A program made the position numbers and the translations under genes. The notes below the pieces were generated by a model, which saw nothing but the letters and a program-made list of their open reading frames with translations, was not told where the DNA came from and did not search any database. Positions 1-9,580 of a stretch of DNA of 64,000 bases are shown here, piece by piece. This DNA is from JBGLNJ01 sp041300525 (lineage in GTDB: Bacteria > Chloroflexota > Anaerolineae > Fen-1058), in contig JBGLNJ010000001.1 of NCBI GenBank assembly GCA_041300525.1, positions 3,534,001 to 3,598,000 of the forward strand, written 5' to 3'. Position 1 is the stretch's first letter. Every line of letters starts with the position of its first letter.

Positions 1-2
1 AC

Positions 3-260
3 ATCAACCCAGGCACTATCTCCGTGTATGTGCAGCGGTTGGTCAAGAGGAAGCTGGTTCAAAGAGAGCAGGATCAGGACGACCGACGCAACTGGTGGCT
101 CCGCCTCACCAAGGCCGGCCAGGCAGCCTACCAGGAGACGATTGACGGAACGATTTTGTACACCCGCGACTTGCTGTTCGTTCTTGACGAGCAAGAGCAG
201 CAAACGCTGCGCCAGCTGCTCCTCAAGGTTTCTCACAGCCAGGGGTTCGACTGGCAATAG
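3..260 (+). CDS. MarR-family transcriptional regulator, C-terminal part (cut by window edge)
   Basis: The reading frame is open from the left edge and ends at a TAG. It holds the second half of a MarR winged helix: the recognition helix region (NPGTISVYVQRLVKRKLVQR), the DDRR wing that MarR proteins use to contact DNA, the LTKAGQAAY strand and the C-terminal dimerisation helix. The N-terminus is outside the window. It lies 62 bases upstream of a radical SAM gene on the same strand and may share its transcript. The family call is good; the ligand is unknown. Confidence 0.8.
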   Translation: MNPGTISVYVQRLVKRKLVQREQDQDDRRNWWLRLTKAGQAAYQETIDGTILYTRDLLFVLDEQEQQTLRQLLLKVSHSQGFDWQ

Positions 261-322
261 AGAAATGGCGGCTCTCTTTTTTTGCCTAATGATTGGGTAT
301 CCCAACTATTTTTAGGGAGAGT

Positions 323-1648
323 ATGATGAGACGCAAATTGGTTCTGATCAATCCGGTCAACCCGGCGCGCGTCGGGCTGACGGTCAACAAAAGCTCCCGC
401 TTCCCGCCACTGGGCCTGGGCATTGTCGCCGCGTTGACGCCCACACATTGGGACGTGGATCTAGTGGACGAGAATTGGCAGCCCTTTACTCATCGAGACG
501 CCGACCTCGTTGGCATCACGGCCTTTACGGCCTCGGCCCAACGGGCCTACGAGATCGCCGCCGCCTACCAAGAACGGAGTGTGCCTGTTGTGATGGGTGG
601 CATTCATGCCTCGATGCGGCCTGACGAGGCGCTCCACTTCGCAGACGCTGTGGTCGTCGGTGAAGCCGAGTCAGCCTGGCCGAAGGTTGTGGCGGATTTC
701 GAGGCGGGACAACTTGAGCGCCTCTACCAGGGCGAGTGGCCGGACTTGGGAGCCCTGCCCCATCCCCGCCGCGACCTCTTCCACCCCGGCTATGTGTTCG
801 CTTCCGTCCAGACTTCTCGTGGTTGCCCGATGGATTGCGAGTTTTGCTCGGTCACGGCTTTCAATGGTCGGCGTTACCGCCGTCGCCCGCCAGAGCAGGT
901 GCTCGACGAGTTAGAGACCATTCCCCAAAAGAACTTGTTTTTCGTGGACGACAACATCATCGGGTATGGCAAGACGTCGCGGGAACAATCGCTGGCGTTG
1001 TTTCGCGGGATGGTGGAACGCAAGTTGCGCAAAAGGTGGTTCTGCCAGGCCTCGCTCAACTTTGCCGACGACGAAGAGGTACTCGATTGGGCAAGCCGGG
1101 CGGGATGCAAAATGGTCTTCATAGGATTGGAGTCAGAGGAAGTAGATGGGCTGGCCGAGGTGAACAAGCGGCTCAACCTCCAGCGCGGAGTGGCAAGTTA
1201 CGAGAACGCTTTCCGCCGTATTCACCGGGCGGGCATTGCTGTCCTGGGGGCCTTTATCTTTGGGATGGACGGTGACACGCCGGAAAAGTTGCGCCGCCGC
1301 ATTGACTATGTGATTTGCAGCGGCGTAGACGTGATGCAGACGACCTATCTGACCCCACTGCCCGGCACGCGGCTTTTCAAGCAACTCGAGAGTGAGAATC
1401 GTTTGCTCTACACGGACTGGCCCCGAGATTGGGAGCAGTATGATATGACTAAAGTCGTTCACCGGCCCCGGAGGACGACGCCCGAGGAGCTCTCGCAAAT
1501 CATGGGGGAAAGCAATCGGCGGATGTACGGTTGGCCCATGTTGGCGCGCAAGGCGCTGCGCACCCTTTACGAGACTCGGAATCCGATGGCGGCAATGTTC
1601 GCCTGGGGATCGAACATCAATTACCGCAACGTGGCCCTGGGCAAATAA
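323..1648 (+). CDS. B12-binding-domain radical SAM protein
   Basis: The protein has about 441 residues. Residues 1-130 form a cobalamin-binding-like Rossmann domain (LVLINPVNPARVGL, then DLVGITAFTASAQRAYEIA and VVMGGIHASM). A radical SAM core follows with the CxxxCxxC cluster motif in SRGCPMDCEFCS, then the strands FFVDDNI and KMVFIGLES and the C-terminal HxxR-rich segment. The ATG at 323 or 326 is preferred over an upstream ATG at 293 because an AGGGAG ribosome site lies just before it. Relatives modify lipids, cofactors or peptides; no partner gene here narrows the substrate. Confidence 0.85.
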   Translation: MMRRKLVLINPVNPARVGLTVNKSSRFPPLGLGIVAALTPTHWDVDLVDENWQPFTHRDADLVGITAFTASAQRAYEIAAAYQERSVPVVMGGIHASMRPDEALHFADAVVVGEAESAWPKVVADFEAGQLERLYQGEWPDLGALPHPRRDLFHPGYVFASVQTSRGCPMDCEFCSVTAFNGRRYRRRPPEQVLDELETIPQKNLFFVDDNIIGYGKTSREQSLALFRGMVERKLRKRWFCQASLNFADDEEVLDWASRAGCKMVFIGLESEEVDGLAEVNKRLNLQRGVASYENAFRRIHRAGIAVLGAFIFGMDGDTPEKLRRRIDYVICSGVDVMQTTYLTPLPGTRLFKQLESENRLLYTDWPRDWEQYDMTKVVHRPRRTTPEELSQIMGESNRRMYGWPMLARKALRTLYETRNPMAAMFAWGSNINYRNVALGK

Positions 1649-1686
1649 TCGTCATTAGCCAGGTCGGCAAGCTCGCCGCGGCGACG

Positions 1687-2982
1687 CTAGAGTGATTCAT
1701 CCTCTATCTGCCGTATCGGCGCATAACGGTAGCCTCCAAGGCTGACCGCGACTTTGATAACCCCCATGACGAGAAACATCAGGCCGATGCCTCGTCCTGG
1801 ACCAACGCCGACGACAGGCCCCATGCTTCCGGCCAATAGACCTCCAGGTGCAAGCAGCGGCTCGAATAGCCTATCGGCCAGCGGCCCGGCGGCCAGATAG
1901 GCCAGCGGTTTGGTGGATGTGGCGATCATTTGCTGCGCGGCCAAGACCTTTCCTTGTACCTCTGGCGGGACCTTGCTTTGCCAGATAGCCTGGTTCGATC
2001 CATACACGACGGCGATCGTCAGATGCGCGCAAAATGCGCCGAGGGCAACCAGCCAGGCCGAGGGCCTCAGCCCAATGAGCAGAAAGCAAAGACCGCTCAA
2101 CAACTCGAACAGGATCACGCCGTTGATGCGCCGCTTGGGGCCGCCCCACGCGCTCATCGCTAGGCTACCGACCAACATGCCGCCGCCCGCGATAGAGATG
2201 ATGACGCCCAATGTATCGGCAGACGCAAACCCCAGAATCATCGGCGTGATGCACACACCGAGCATGCCCCATAGAAAATTGACCACGGCAAAGAAAATCA
2301 CCAAGCCGAGCAAACCACGCCGGGCCACAATGAATGTCCAACCAAAAGCCGCTTCGCGCCACAGCGAGCCTTTACCTGTCTGGCGCACTACAGCAGTGTC
2401 AATCTGGGGGAATCGAACGAGCAGCAAAGTGGTGACGGCAAAGATAAAGGTGATGAAATCAATCAACAGCACGCCCTGAACTCGAATGGTCAAAACCAGA
2501 ATGCCGGCCAACGCCGGAACCAGAATTTCGGAGGCGGCCCGCGCAAACTGCAACATGCCATTGGCGCGGCCAAGATCGTTCTTTGAAACGAGCAAGGTCG
2601 TGGCCGCTGCATAGGCCGGATATTGAAAAGCGCCAAAGGTCGCGCTGGCTCCTACAGCCAGGCAAATATGCCAGACTTGGACTTGACCCGTGAAAAACAA
2701 AAAGGCCGCCGTCAGTGAGCACAAGCCTGCTCCGGTATCGCTCAAGACCATCACCCAGCGCCGATCCCAGCGATCCGCCAGCGCCCCGGCCAGCGGCGAC
2801 AGAACTATGCCCGGCAACACTGCAAACAAGCTAATGAGGGCGAACAGAGTGACCGACCCGGTGCGCTCGTACACCCATAGCCCCAATGCAAAACTCGTCA
2901 GGCCAGAACCGACAAGTGAGACGAGCTGCCCCAACCAGACGACAACAAACACAAACACATTGCGGCGTGCATCGTGTATCAT
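1687..2982 (-). CDS. MFS transporter, MefA/EntS-like drug exporter
   Basis: An integral membrane protein of about 431 residues with twelve predicted hydrophobic segments. The loop-2 motif of the major facilitator family is visible as GALADRWDRRWVMVLSD. The family of macrolide or siderophore exporters shares this layout (MFS_3 type). The start at 2982 (MIHDARRN) is preferred because the longer frame from 3036 adds a polar leader that does not fit a membrane protein. It is convergent with the radical SAM gene. The substrate cannot be read from the sequence. Confidence 0.82.
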   Translation of the reverse strand: MIHDARRNVFVFVVVWLGQLVSLVGSGLTSFALGLWVYERTGSVTLFALISLFAVLPGIVLSPLAGALADRWDRRWVMVLSDTGAGLCSLTAAFLFFTGQVQVWHICLAVGASATFGAFQYPAYAAATTLLVSKNDLGRANGMLQFARAASEILVPALAGILVLTIRVQGVLLIDFITFIFAVTTLLLVRFPQIDTAVVRQTGKGSLWREAAFGWTFIVARRGLLGLVIFFAVVNFLWGMLGVCITPMILGFASADTLGVIISIAGGGMLVGSLAMSAWGGPKRRINGVILFELLSGLCFLLIGLRPSAWLVALGAFCAHLTIAVVYGSNQAIWQSKVPPEVQGKVLAAQQMIATSTKPLAYLAAGPLADRLFEPLLAPGGLLAGSMGPVVGVGPGRGIGLMFLVMGVIKVAVSLGGYRYAPIRQIEDESL

Positions 2983-3069
2983 GTTATTCACCCTTGAAAT
3001 AGAAAGCGAGATGACCTGGATCACCCCGCTTCCCAAGCTCTCTGCCTGGATCGAAAACTGCCAATGCGG

Positions 3070-3447
3070 CTACGACGATTTGAATTGAACCAACTCGATC
3101 AAGTTGCCGGCCGGATCGTGAAACAACACCCAGCGTGAATCTGCGTCCTCCGCAACATCTCTCGGCAATTCGACTTGGTGTGCTTGAAGGCGGTCAATGG
3201 CAGAGTCCAAATCATCTACAGCGAACGCGATCAACGGAAATGGCTCGGCATTTTGGGCCGGGATGGGTTTCCCTTGTAGGAGGGTCAAATAAATGCCGTC
3301 CAGATCAAAGTGTACGCGCTCGCTGTGATGTGAATCGTGCGGCAACAATCGTAGGCCGAGCACGTCTCGGTAAAAGTGGGCCGTAGCCGGCACATCCTCC
3401 GCCCACAGGCTGACGACGGCAATGCGTTTGGGTATAGCAACTGACAT
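3070..3447 (-). CDS. VOC-family (glyoxalase/bleomycin-resistance-like) protein
   Basis: A 125-residue single-module vicinal-oxygen-chelate protein. It shows the typical opening VSLWAEDVPATAHFYRDVLGL, a middle strand with IAFAVDDLDSAIDRL, and the closing FHDPAGNLIELVQF with the usual metal-ligand Glu. The start at 3447 is set by a GAGGAGGA ribosome site; the longer ORF to 3507 would overlap the upstream gene. It is the second gene of a two-gene operon with the small protein at 3458-3748, with 10 bases between them. The substrate is unknown. Confidence 0.82.
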   Translation of the reverse strand: MSVAIPKRIAVVSLWAEDVPATAHFYRDVLGLRLLPHDSHHSERVHFDLDGIYLTLLQGKPIPAQNAEPFPLIAFAVDDLDSAIDRLQAHQVELPRDVAEDADSRWVLFHDPAGNLIELVQFKSS

Positions 3448-3457
3448 CTTGTCCTCC

Positions 3458-3748
3458 TCACTCATTTTGCGTTTGTTCGACAAGCCGGTGACTGGCGCGT
3501 GCGTCATAGTCCATGTTGTAAATCTTTTTCAGAGTCCCAACGCGCTGCAAAGCTTCCGCATCAAGCGCACATTCGCCCTCAAAAGCGTGCAGAACGATGC
3601 CCTCCAGCAAATCGCCAAGCGATAGGTCATAATATTCCGCCAGCGCCTTGAGGACTTTGAGCATCCTCTTTTCAATTCGGACGCCAGTTTGGACACGTTC
3701 AACTGTAATAGTGGAAACTGGAGTTGGTGTAGCTTTTGACTTGGTCAT
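3458..3748 (-). CDS. Small putative DNA-binding protein upstream of VOC gene
   Basis: A 96-residue protein. The segment VRIEKRMLKVLKALAEYYDL followed by SLGDLLEGIVLHAFEG resembles the compact helical cores of ribbon-helix-helix-like regulators, but I do not recognise a defined family. It is co-transcribed with the VOC gene. A consensus promoter and three phased TGTACCA repeats lie just upstream, which would fit autoregulation by this protein; that link is inference. Confidence 0.6.
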   Translation of the reverse strand: MTKSKATPTPVSTITVERVQTGVRIEKRMLKVLKALAEYYDLSLGDLLEGIVLHAFEGECALDAEALQRVGTLKKIYNMDYDARASHRLVEQTQNE

Positions 3749-3773
3749 CTTTCACCTCTGGGTTCGCCTGCAC

Positions 3774-6014
3774 CTAGCCTATTTGGTACACTGGTACATT
3801 GGTACATATTATACATTCTCCTGTGGCAATTGTCAAACTCGCCCTTGACTCTGACGTTACGTGAGGGTGTATACTATTCATCGAAGGCCTTCCAGGAACC
3901 ATCACACGTGTGGAGTGAACCATGATCAAAATCGGTGATTTTAGCAAGAAAGCCGGATTGGCTTTGGCTGCCGTGGCTGCCGCTGCCGGTGCAATGGCTG
4001 TCAAAATCGGTGTCGATGCTGTTAAAGCTGCATCAGATTTATCAGAGACAATTTCAAAGGTTGGCGTGTTATTTGGTGACACAGCCGATGACATCGAGAA
4101 ATTTGCTGATGGCGCGGCCTCATCGCTAGGCCAAACAAAGCAACAGGCATTGGATGCCGCTGCAACATTTGCCACATTTGGAAAGTCTGCCGGATTAAGC
4201 GGCAAGGATTTGAGCAAATTCTCAATTGACTTTGTAAAGCTTTCATCAGATTTGGCCTCTTTCAATAACACATCACCAGAGCAAGCCATCAACGCGATTG
4301 GATCGGCTTTGCGTGGCGAGGCTGAACCATTGCGCCAATACGGAGTTTTGTGAGCTATGATCTGACCTTCGTAGGCGTGAGACGGTACGCTCGGATCAGG
4401 GACAATCCCATTGTCAACGGAAAGCGAGGCGACGATTGCCCGAGACTCGCCTGGCTCCAGGGTGACGTTTGAAGGGCCGAGAGTGACGGTGATTCCGGCA
4501 GGCAGCATGCCAGACAGCGAAAGCGCAAAGGTTGACACCGAGGCAGATCGGTTCGTGATGGTCAATGTTCGGCTGACACTCCAAACGGATTGATCCAGGT
4601 CGTCCCATCCAAAAGCCACGCTGCCCGGCAAAATCGTAGCCGGCGCCCGTGCTGCTGCATAAACATCCACGCGGCCTGTGCCTTGCTCGAACATTCCCCG
4701 GCCCAAGTTTTTGGCGGTGTTCATCAAGTTGACTTTGATCAGTTCCGGTGCCCAATCTGGATGGAGTTGCCTGATCAGCGCTGCCGCGCCGGCAACGTGC
4801 GGAGTCGCCATGCTCGTGCCATCGAGAGATCGGTAACGGGTGGGACTGCCTAATGGGCCATAGAGCGGCACCGTGGACTGGATCGAAACACCGGGAGCGG
4901 TAATGTCCGGTTTGATGACATCGGCATAGCCAGGGACCGGCCCGCGCGAGCTAAAATCGGCCAGCGTGTCGTATTTATCCGATGCGGCGACGGTCAATGC
5001 TTTGCGCGCGACGCCATCATCAGGATCGGCTGCCCGCTCAAGCCCAGCAATGATGGTCGAAGTCTGGCCCCGTCCATTAGCGTCGAGTACCTTGAAAGCC
5101 AGCAGGCTAGCGCCCGGTGCTACGCCTTTCAGCACACCGTTAGCAGCTACGATACCCGCCACATGAGTGCCGTGTCCATTGTCATCCATCGGGTCAGCGT
5201 CGTTGTTGATAAAGTCATAGCCGCCGATGACCTTGTAGGTCGGCCCGATGCCGCCGCCCAGGTCGGGGTGAGTGTAATCTATTCCAGTATCCAAAATCGC
5301 CACGCGCACACCTTGTCCATTGACAGCCTGACCTTTGGCATCGGTCATCGCCCACACCGAGGGAGCTTGGATGAGCGGGACGCTATCGCGCAAGTCAGCT
5401 CGCACGTCATAGTCGGGTTCCACCGCTTTCACTTGCGGGAGCTGCTTCAAGGTTTGCCAATCGCGCATCTTGACCGAAAGCGCCATGCCGTTAAACAGAT
5501 AGCGGAACTCGTGATTGACCTCGGCCCGGATGCCCTGCTGCTGCATCTCCACCAAGGCCTGGCGTCGAGTGGCGGCTAACTGCTCTGCATAGTTCCGCAC
5601 GGCGTCCAACTCTGAAGCAGTGAAGCGGCCCGGCACATGCCCAGTCCGCTGGATGTACACAGCCAGGGGATCATCTCGAAACTGTACAATCAAGTGAACA
5701 GTATCATCTGGGCCGGGGATCACCGCTTGCTGCAATATCCGTTGGCCCTGAAGGAACATGACCGTGGTCGAATGTAGAGGTGCATCCCAAAAGCGCTGCT
5801 CTTCCAGTGTGGTGGTCACCCCCGACCATGCCGTGCGCACAAGCGTGCCCTGATCTGGCTGGGTGACCGCTGTCGGAAGTGAATCAGCAAGCCGAACAGC
5901 GCTGGCCTGCCACACCTTCAGTGCTGGATGAATGAGCAAGATGGCAAGCAGCACCATGAATGCAGCCAACACTGGAAGAATCCTCGAGACGTGATAGGAA
6001 AACCGGCGCGTCAT
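3774..6014 (-). CDS. S8 subtilisin-like secreted protease, internally deleted and fused at its C-terminus to antisense phage sequence
   Basis: The frame encodes 746 residues. The start at 6014 follows a GAGGAGG ribosome site. A signal anchor (VLAAFMVLLAILLIHPAL) and an I9-type propeptide precede the catalytic domain. Asp (ILDTGIDYTHPDL), His (NGHGTHVAGIVA) and Ser (DGTSMATPHVAGAA) are all present. Between AGLERAADPD and GVARKALTV the stretch that normally holds the core strands and the oxyanion-hole Asn, about 80-100 residues, is missing in frame. From about 4350 the frame continues as the complement of a tape-measure gene, so the last roughly 190 residues are not a protease domain. An active protease is unlikely. 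Confidence 0.75.
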   Translation of the reverse strand: MTRRFSYHVSRILPVLAAFMVLLAILLIHPALKVWQASAVRLADSLPTAVTQPDQGTLVRTAWSGVTTTLEEQRFWDAPLHSTTVMFLQGQRILQQAVIPGPDDTVHLIVQFRDDPLAVYIQRTGHVPGRFTASELDAVRNYAEQLAATRRQALVEMQQQGIRAEVNHEFRYLFNGMALSVKMRDWQTLKQLPQVKAVEPDYDVRADLRDSVPLIQAPSVWAMTDAKGQAVNGQGVRVAILDTGIDYTHPDLGGGIGPTYKVIGGYDFINNDADPMDDNGHGTHVAGIVAANGVLKGVAPGASLLAFKVLDANGRGQTSTIIAGLERAADPDDGVARKALTVAASDKYDTLADFSSRGPVPGYADVIKPDITAPGVSIQSTVPLYGPLGSPTRYRSLDGTSMATPHVAGAAALIRQLHPDWAPELIKVNLMNTAKNLGRGMFEQGTGRVDVYAAARAPATILPGSVAFGWDDLDQSVWSVSRTLTITNRSASVSTFALSLSGMLPAGITVTLGPSNVTLEPGESRAIVASLSVDNGIVPDPSVPSHAYEGQIIAHKTPYWRNGSASPRKADPIALMACSGDVLLKEAKSDESFTKSIENLLKSLPLNPADFPNVANVAAASNACCFVWPSDEAAPSANFSMSSAVSPNNTPTFEIVSDKSDAALTASTPILTAIAPAAAATAAKANPAFLLKSPILIMVHSTRVMVPGRPSMNSIHPHVTSESRASLTIATGECIICTNVPVYQIG
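3784..3806 (-). promoter_or_regulatory. Three phased TGTACCA repeats, probable operator
   Basis: The heptamer TGTACCA (minus strand) occurs three times with an exact 8-base period, at 3800-3806, 3792-3798 and 3784-3790. The array starts immediately downstream of the -10 box, where a bound protein would block transcription. The small protein encoded downstream is the natural candidate; this is inferred. Confidence 0.55.
3808..3836 (-). promoter_or_regulatory. Consensus sigma-70 promoter for the small regulator-VOC operon
   Basis: On the minus strand a perfect -35 TTGACA (3831-3836) and a perfect -10 TATAAT (3808-3813) are separated by 17 bases. The start codon of the small regulator lies about 60 bases downstream. 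Both hexamers match the consensus exactly. Confidence 0.8.
3922..4353 (+). pseudogene. Phage tail tape-measure protein, N-terminal fragment
   Basis: This 143-residue frame starts MIKIGDFSKKAG and contains hallmarks of lambda-type tape-measure proteins: an Ala-rich amphipathic start, the segment SETISKVGVLFGDTADDIEKFA, and the signature NAIGSALRGEAEPLRQYGVL. It stops just after the signature, where the sequence switches to the antisense strand of the subtilase gene. Full proteins are several hundred to over a thousand residues. No other phage gene is nearby, and the fragment is more AT-rich than its flanks. Confidence 0.75.
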
Positions 6015-6092
6015 GGTTGTCCTCCTCGCTCGTAACGGAAAAGGCGCAACCGCACAACAGTTACATCGGGCCATTCATGCTGTGTGGCAGTC

Positions 6093-6106
6093 GTGATCGA
6101 GATCAC
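6093..6106. promoter_or_regulatory. CRP/FNR-like palindrome upstream of the subtilase
   Basis: A perfect palindrome with half sites GTGA and TCAC six bases apart, matching the core of CRP-type sites. It lies about 80 bases upstream of the subtilase start codon, in the 323-base gap before fabG. No regulator of this type is encoded in the window, so function is speculative. Apart from this site and the fabG promoter I see nothing else in the gap. Confidence 0.35.
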
Positions 6107-6278
6107 TCGCTTTGCAGCTACGTTGCGACGGGTACGTTGTGGAAATCTGGGGGGGAACGGAAGGCTGGGCAAGTCATCGTACTGCTTCGGTTACACTATA
6201 CACCCAAATCAGCTTGCAAGTCAATACTGAGTCAGGTTACAGGTGCGTTTCAGTTTGGGGTCGAGTAACCAGTCGGCT

Positions 6279-6306
6279 TTGACTCACTCGCATCTCGTGG
6301 TACAAT
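6279..6306 (+). promoter_or_regulatory. Promoter of the fabG-asp23-nusB operon
   Basis: TTGACT (6279-6284) and TACAAT (6301-6306) are spaced by 16 bases, 31 bases upstream of the fabG start codon. Each hexamer has one mismatch to the sigma-70 consensus. Confidence 0.7.
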
Positions 6307-6337
6307 GTGGGCGAGATCACTGGCAAAGGGGAGACCT

Positions 6338-7084
6338 ATGTCATTCGAAGGTAAAATAGCCGTTGTGACGGGCGCATCGCGCGGGATCGGGCGCGCGATC
6401 GCCGAGACGTTGGCGCAGCGCGGCGCAGACGTCGTGTGCGGCGATAAACTCGAAGAGCAAGCCAAAGAAACGGCGGCCGCGATTGCAGCCGCCACCGGCC
6501 GCCGCGCAACGGGCTGCCATGTGGATGTGGCCGACTCGCAGAGCGTCAAAGAGTTCGTCGAGTGCGTCCTGGCGCAATTCGGGCGGATAGACATCCTGGT
6601 TAACAACGCCGGCCTTACGCGCGATAATCTGATCATGCGCCTCGAAGAAGCGGATTGGGACTTGGTGCTCGACGTGAACCTCAAGGGCGCATTCAATTGC
6701 TGCAAAGCTGTGGTGCGCACGATGATGAAACAGCGGTACGGGCGTATCATCAACATCTCCTCCGTGGCCGGGTTGGCGGGCAACGCCGGGCAGACGAATT
6801 ATGCGGCGTCGAAAGCCGGGCTGGTGGGCCTGACCAAATCGCTCGCAAAAGAAGTCGGCAGCCGCAACATTACGGTGAACGCTGTCGCGCCGGGATTTGT
6901 CGAAACGGCGCTCACCGTGAACCTGCCGCAGGAACTTAAAGAGGCTGCGATCAAAGCCACGCCGTTGGGACGCTGGGGGACGCCGCAAGATATTGCCCAT
7001 GCCGTGGCCTTTTTCGCTTCGGACGAAGCGTCGTTCATCACCGGGCAGGTGCTTTCGGTGGACGGCGGGATGGTGATGCAATGA
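6338..7084 (+). CDS. fabG: 3-oxoacyl-ACP reductase FabG
   Basis: A 248-residue classical short-chain dehydrogenase, the usual length for FabG. It has the NADP-binding GASRGIG, the NNAG motif, the catalytic Ser in NISSVAG, the YAASK catalytic Tyr-Lys pair, and the typical VNAVAPGFVET segment. FabG reduces 3-oxoacyl-ACP in each round of fatty acid elongation in the cytoplasm. The ATG at 6338 is chosen because the protein then begins MSFEGKIAVVTG like its relatives. It heads a short operon with Asp23 and NusB. Substrate is inferred from overall similarity, since the SDR family is broad. Confidence 0.88.
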   Translation: MSFEGKIAVVTGASRGIGRAIAETLAQRGADVVCGDKLEEQAKETAAAIAAATGRRATGCHVDVADSQSVKEFVECVLAQFGRIDILVNNAGLTRDNLIMRLEEADWDLVLDVNLKGAFNCCKAVVRTMMKQRYGRIINISSVAGLAGNAGQTNYAASKAGLVGLTKSLAKEVGSRNITVNAVAPGFVETALTVNLPQELKEAAIKATPLGRWGTPQDIAHAVAFFASDEASFITGQVLSVDGGMVMQ

Positions 7085-7097
7085 TCGGGAGGCAACC

Positions 7098-7451
7098 ATG
7101 CACGAATCGCCCGGCCGCGTAACGATTGCGCACAGAGTTCTTCTCGCCATCGCCCGGCTCACTGCTCTGGGCGTGCCCGGCGTGGTGCGCATGTGTCCCG
7201 CCGGAGTTTCGGGGATGCTGCGGCGCGGCGCGAACGATGGCGTCCTGGCCGTGGTGGACGGACAAAGTGTGAACGTTGAACTATTCATCGTCGCCGATGC
7301 CAATACGAATCTGCGCCAAGTCGGCCAAAAGATCCAAGTACAAGTTGCCCGCGCCATCCGCGACATGGTGGGAATGGATGCCGGGGCCATCAACGTCCAT
7401 ATTCAAGATGTCGCCTATCCGGAACTGGAATCCACGAGAAGGAACGAGTGA
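7098..7451 (+). CDS. Asp23/Gls24 family envelope stress-related protein
   Basis: A 117-residue protein with the Asp23/Gls24 fold pattern: GRVTIAHRVLLAIARLTALGVPGV at the start, then VELFIVADANTNLRQVGQKIQ, and VGMDAGAINVHIQDV at the end. It lies 13 bases after fabG and overlaps nusB by four bases (GTGA). The Asp23-NusB pairing is a conserved neighbourhood in Firmicutes and Chloroflexota. The molecular role is unclear; staphylococcal Asp23 attaches to the membrane. Confidence 0.85.
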   Translation: MHESPGRVTIAHRVLLAIARLTALGVPGVVRMCPAGVSGMLRRGANDGVLAVVDGQSVNVELFIVADANTNLRQVGQKIQVQVARAIRDMVGMDAGAINVHIQDVAYPELESTRRNE

Positions 7452-7855
7452 AAGTTCGTCGCCGCTCGCGTATTCTGGCGTTGCAAGCCCTTTACGAAAT
7501 TGATACGACGCATCATCCGGTCGGAACGGTGCTGGATCAACGGTTGGCCGAAGACCCGCTGCCGGACGAAGGCCAAGCCTTTACCCGCGACTTGATCACG
7601 GGCGTGATCAAGCATCAGGCCGAGCTGGATGAGTTGATCCAGCGTTACGCGCCTGAATGGCCGGTGGATCAAATGGCCGTGGTGGACCGCAACGTGCTGC
7701 GCATCGCCATTTACGAATTTTACATCAGCAAGGCGACGCCGACCAAGGTCGCCATCAACGAAGCGGTGGAGCTGGCCAAACTGTTCGGCTCGGATAGCGC
7801 GCCGCGTTTTGTGAATGGAGTGCTGGGCGCGTTGGCCACGCCCGCGTCCACGTAG
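7448..7855 (+). CDS. nusB: Transcription antitermination factor NusB
   Basis: A 135-residue all-helical protein with typical NusB segments: RRRSRILALQALYEID near the start, DLITGVIKHQAELDELI in the middle, and the conserved VDRNVLRIAIYEF, PTKVAINEAVELAKLFGSD and FVNGVLGAL. NusB with NusE binds boxA RNA and supports rRNA transcription. It begins with GTG overlapping the asp23 stop codon, so the two are translationally coupled. Confidence 0.93.
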   Translation: MKVRRRSRILALQALYEIDTTHHPVGTVLDQRLAEDPLPDEGQAFTRDLITGVIKHQAELDELIQRYAPEWPVDQMAVVDRNVLRIAIYEFYISKATPTKVAINEAVELAKLFGSDSAPRFVNGVLGALATPAST

Positions 7856-8010
7856 GTTATTCCGGGCTGCTACACAAGCATAGCGGCCTGTTGGTTGAAA
7901 AGCCCGAATGAAACATCCGCGCTACTATTGGTCCGACATTTGCGATCCGTGACTGCCACGAGTCTAGCCTCGTTTGTCGCCTCACATCTGAATCCGCCTC
8001 GGCCTGACAC

Positions 8011-8042
8011 GCGCTTCGCGTGAAAACCTGTCAGGTCTGTCC
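8011..8042. repeat. CCTGACA/TGTCAGG hairpin ahead of the cDPG synthetase gene
   Basis: CCTGACA and TGTCAGG flank an inner ACGCG/CGCGT stem. The outer arms match the arms of the hairpin at 26505-26540, so both may belong to one repeat family. Nothing else is evident in the 206 bases between nusB and the synthetase gene. Confidence 0.45.
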
Positions 8043-8061
8043 GATCAAAGGAGAACTTGAA

Positions 8062-9387
<1,326 letters not shown>

Positions 9388-9399
9388 TCCCCATCCTGG

Positions 9400-9431
9400 C
9401 CCTCCCCCGTTCGCAATGCGAAGGGGGAGGG
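9400..9431. repeat. GC-rich hairpin after the cDPG synthetase gene
   Basis: Arms of 15 and 14 bases (CCCTCCCCC plus GTTCGC against GCGAA plus GGGGGAGGG) pair with one bulge around an AAT loop. No U-tract follows on either strand, so it is not a classical terminator. It resembles the palindrome inserted in the RACo-like gene near 16.9 kb. Confidence 0.55.
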
Positions 9432-9543
9432 TGAAAAAGTGGTGGAGGTTATCCCCGATGCGCAGGGCAATGTCGCCTATCAGTCGCTCGGCCATCCCGG
9501 CAACGGCCTGCTGTCCGCTGCGCAATGAAAGGTATCCGGTGTG

Positions 9544-9578
9544 CTTTTCCGGACTACTGACGGGCTGATCCGGAAAAG
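9544..9578. repeat. Inverted repeat next to the restriction-gene scar
   Basis: A perfect 10-base inverted repeat, CTTTTCCGGA with TCCGGAAAAG, separated by 15 bases. It lies directly downstream of the HsdR fragment stop codon on the minus strand. It could be a terminator stem, although no U-tract is present. Confidence 0.45.
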
Positions 9579-9580
9579 AA

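Noticed and set aside
9400..9431. Hairpin as a rho-independent terminator
   Set aside because: No run of T follows the stem on either strand.
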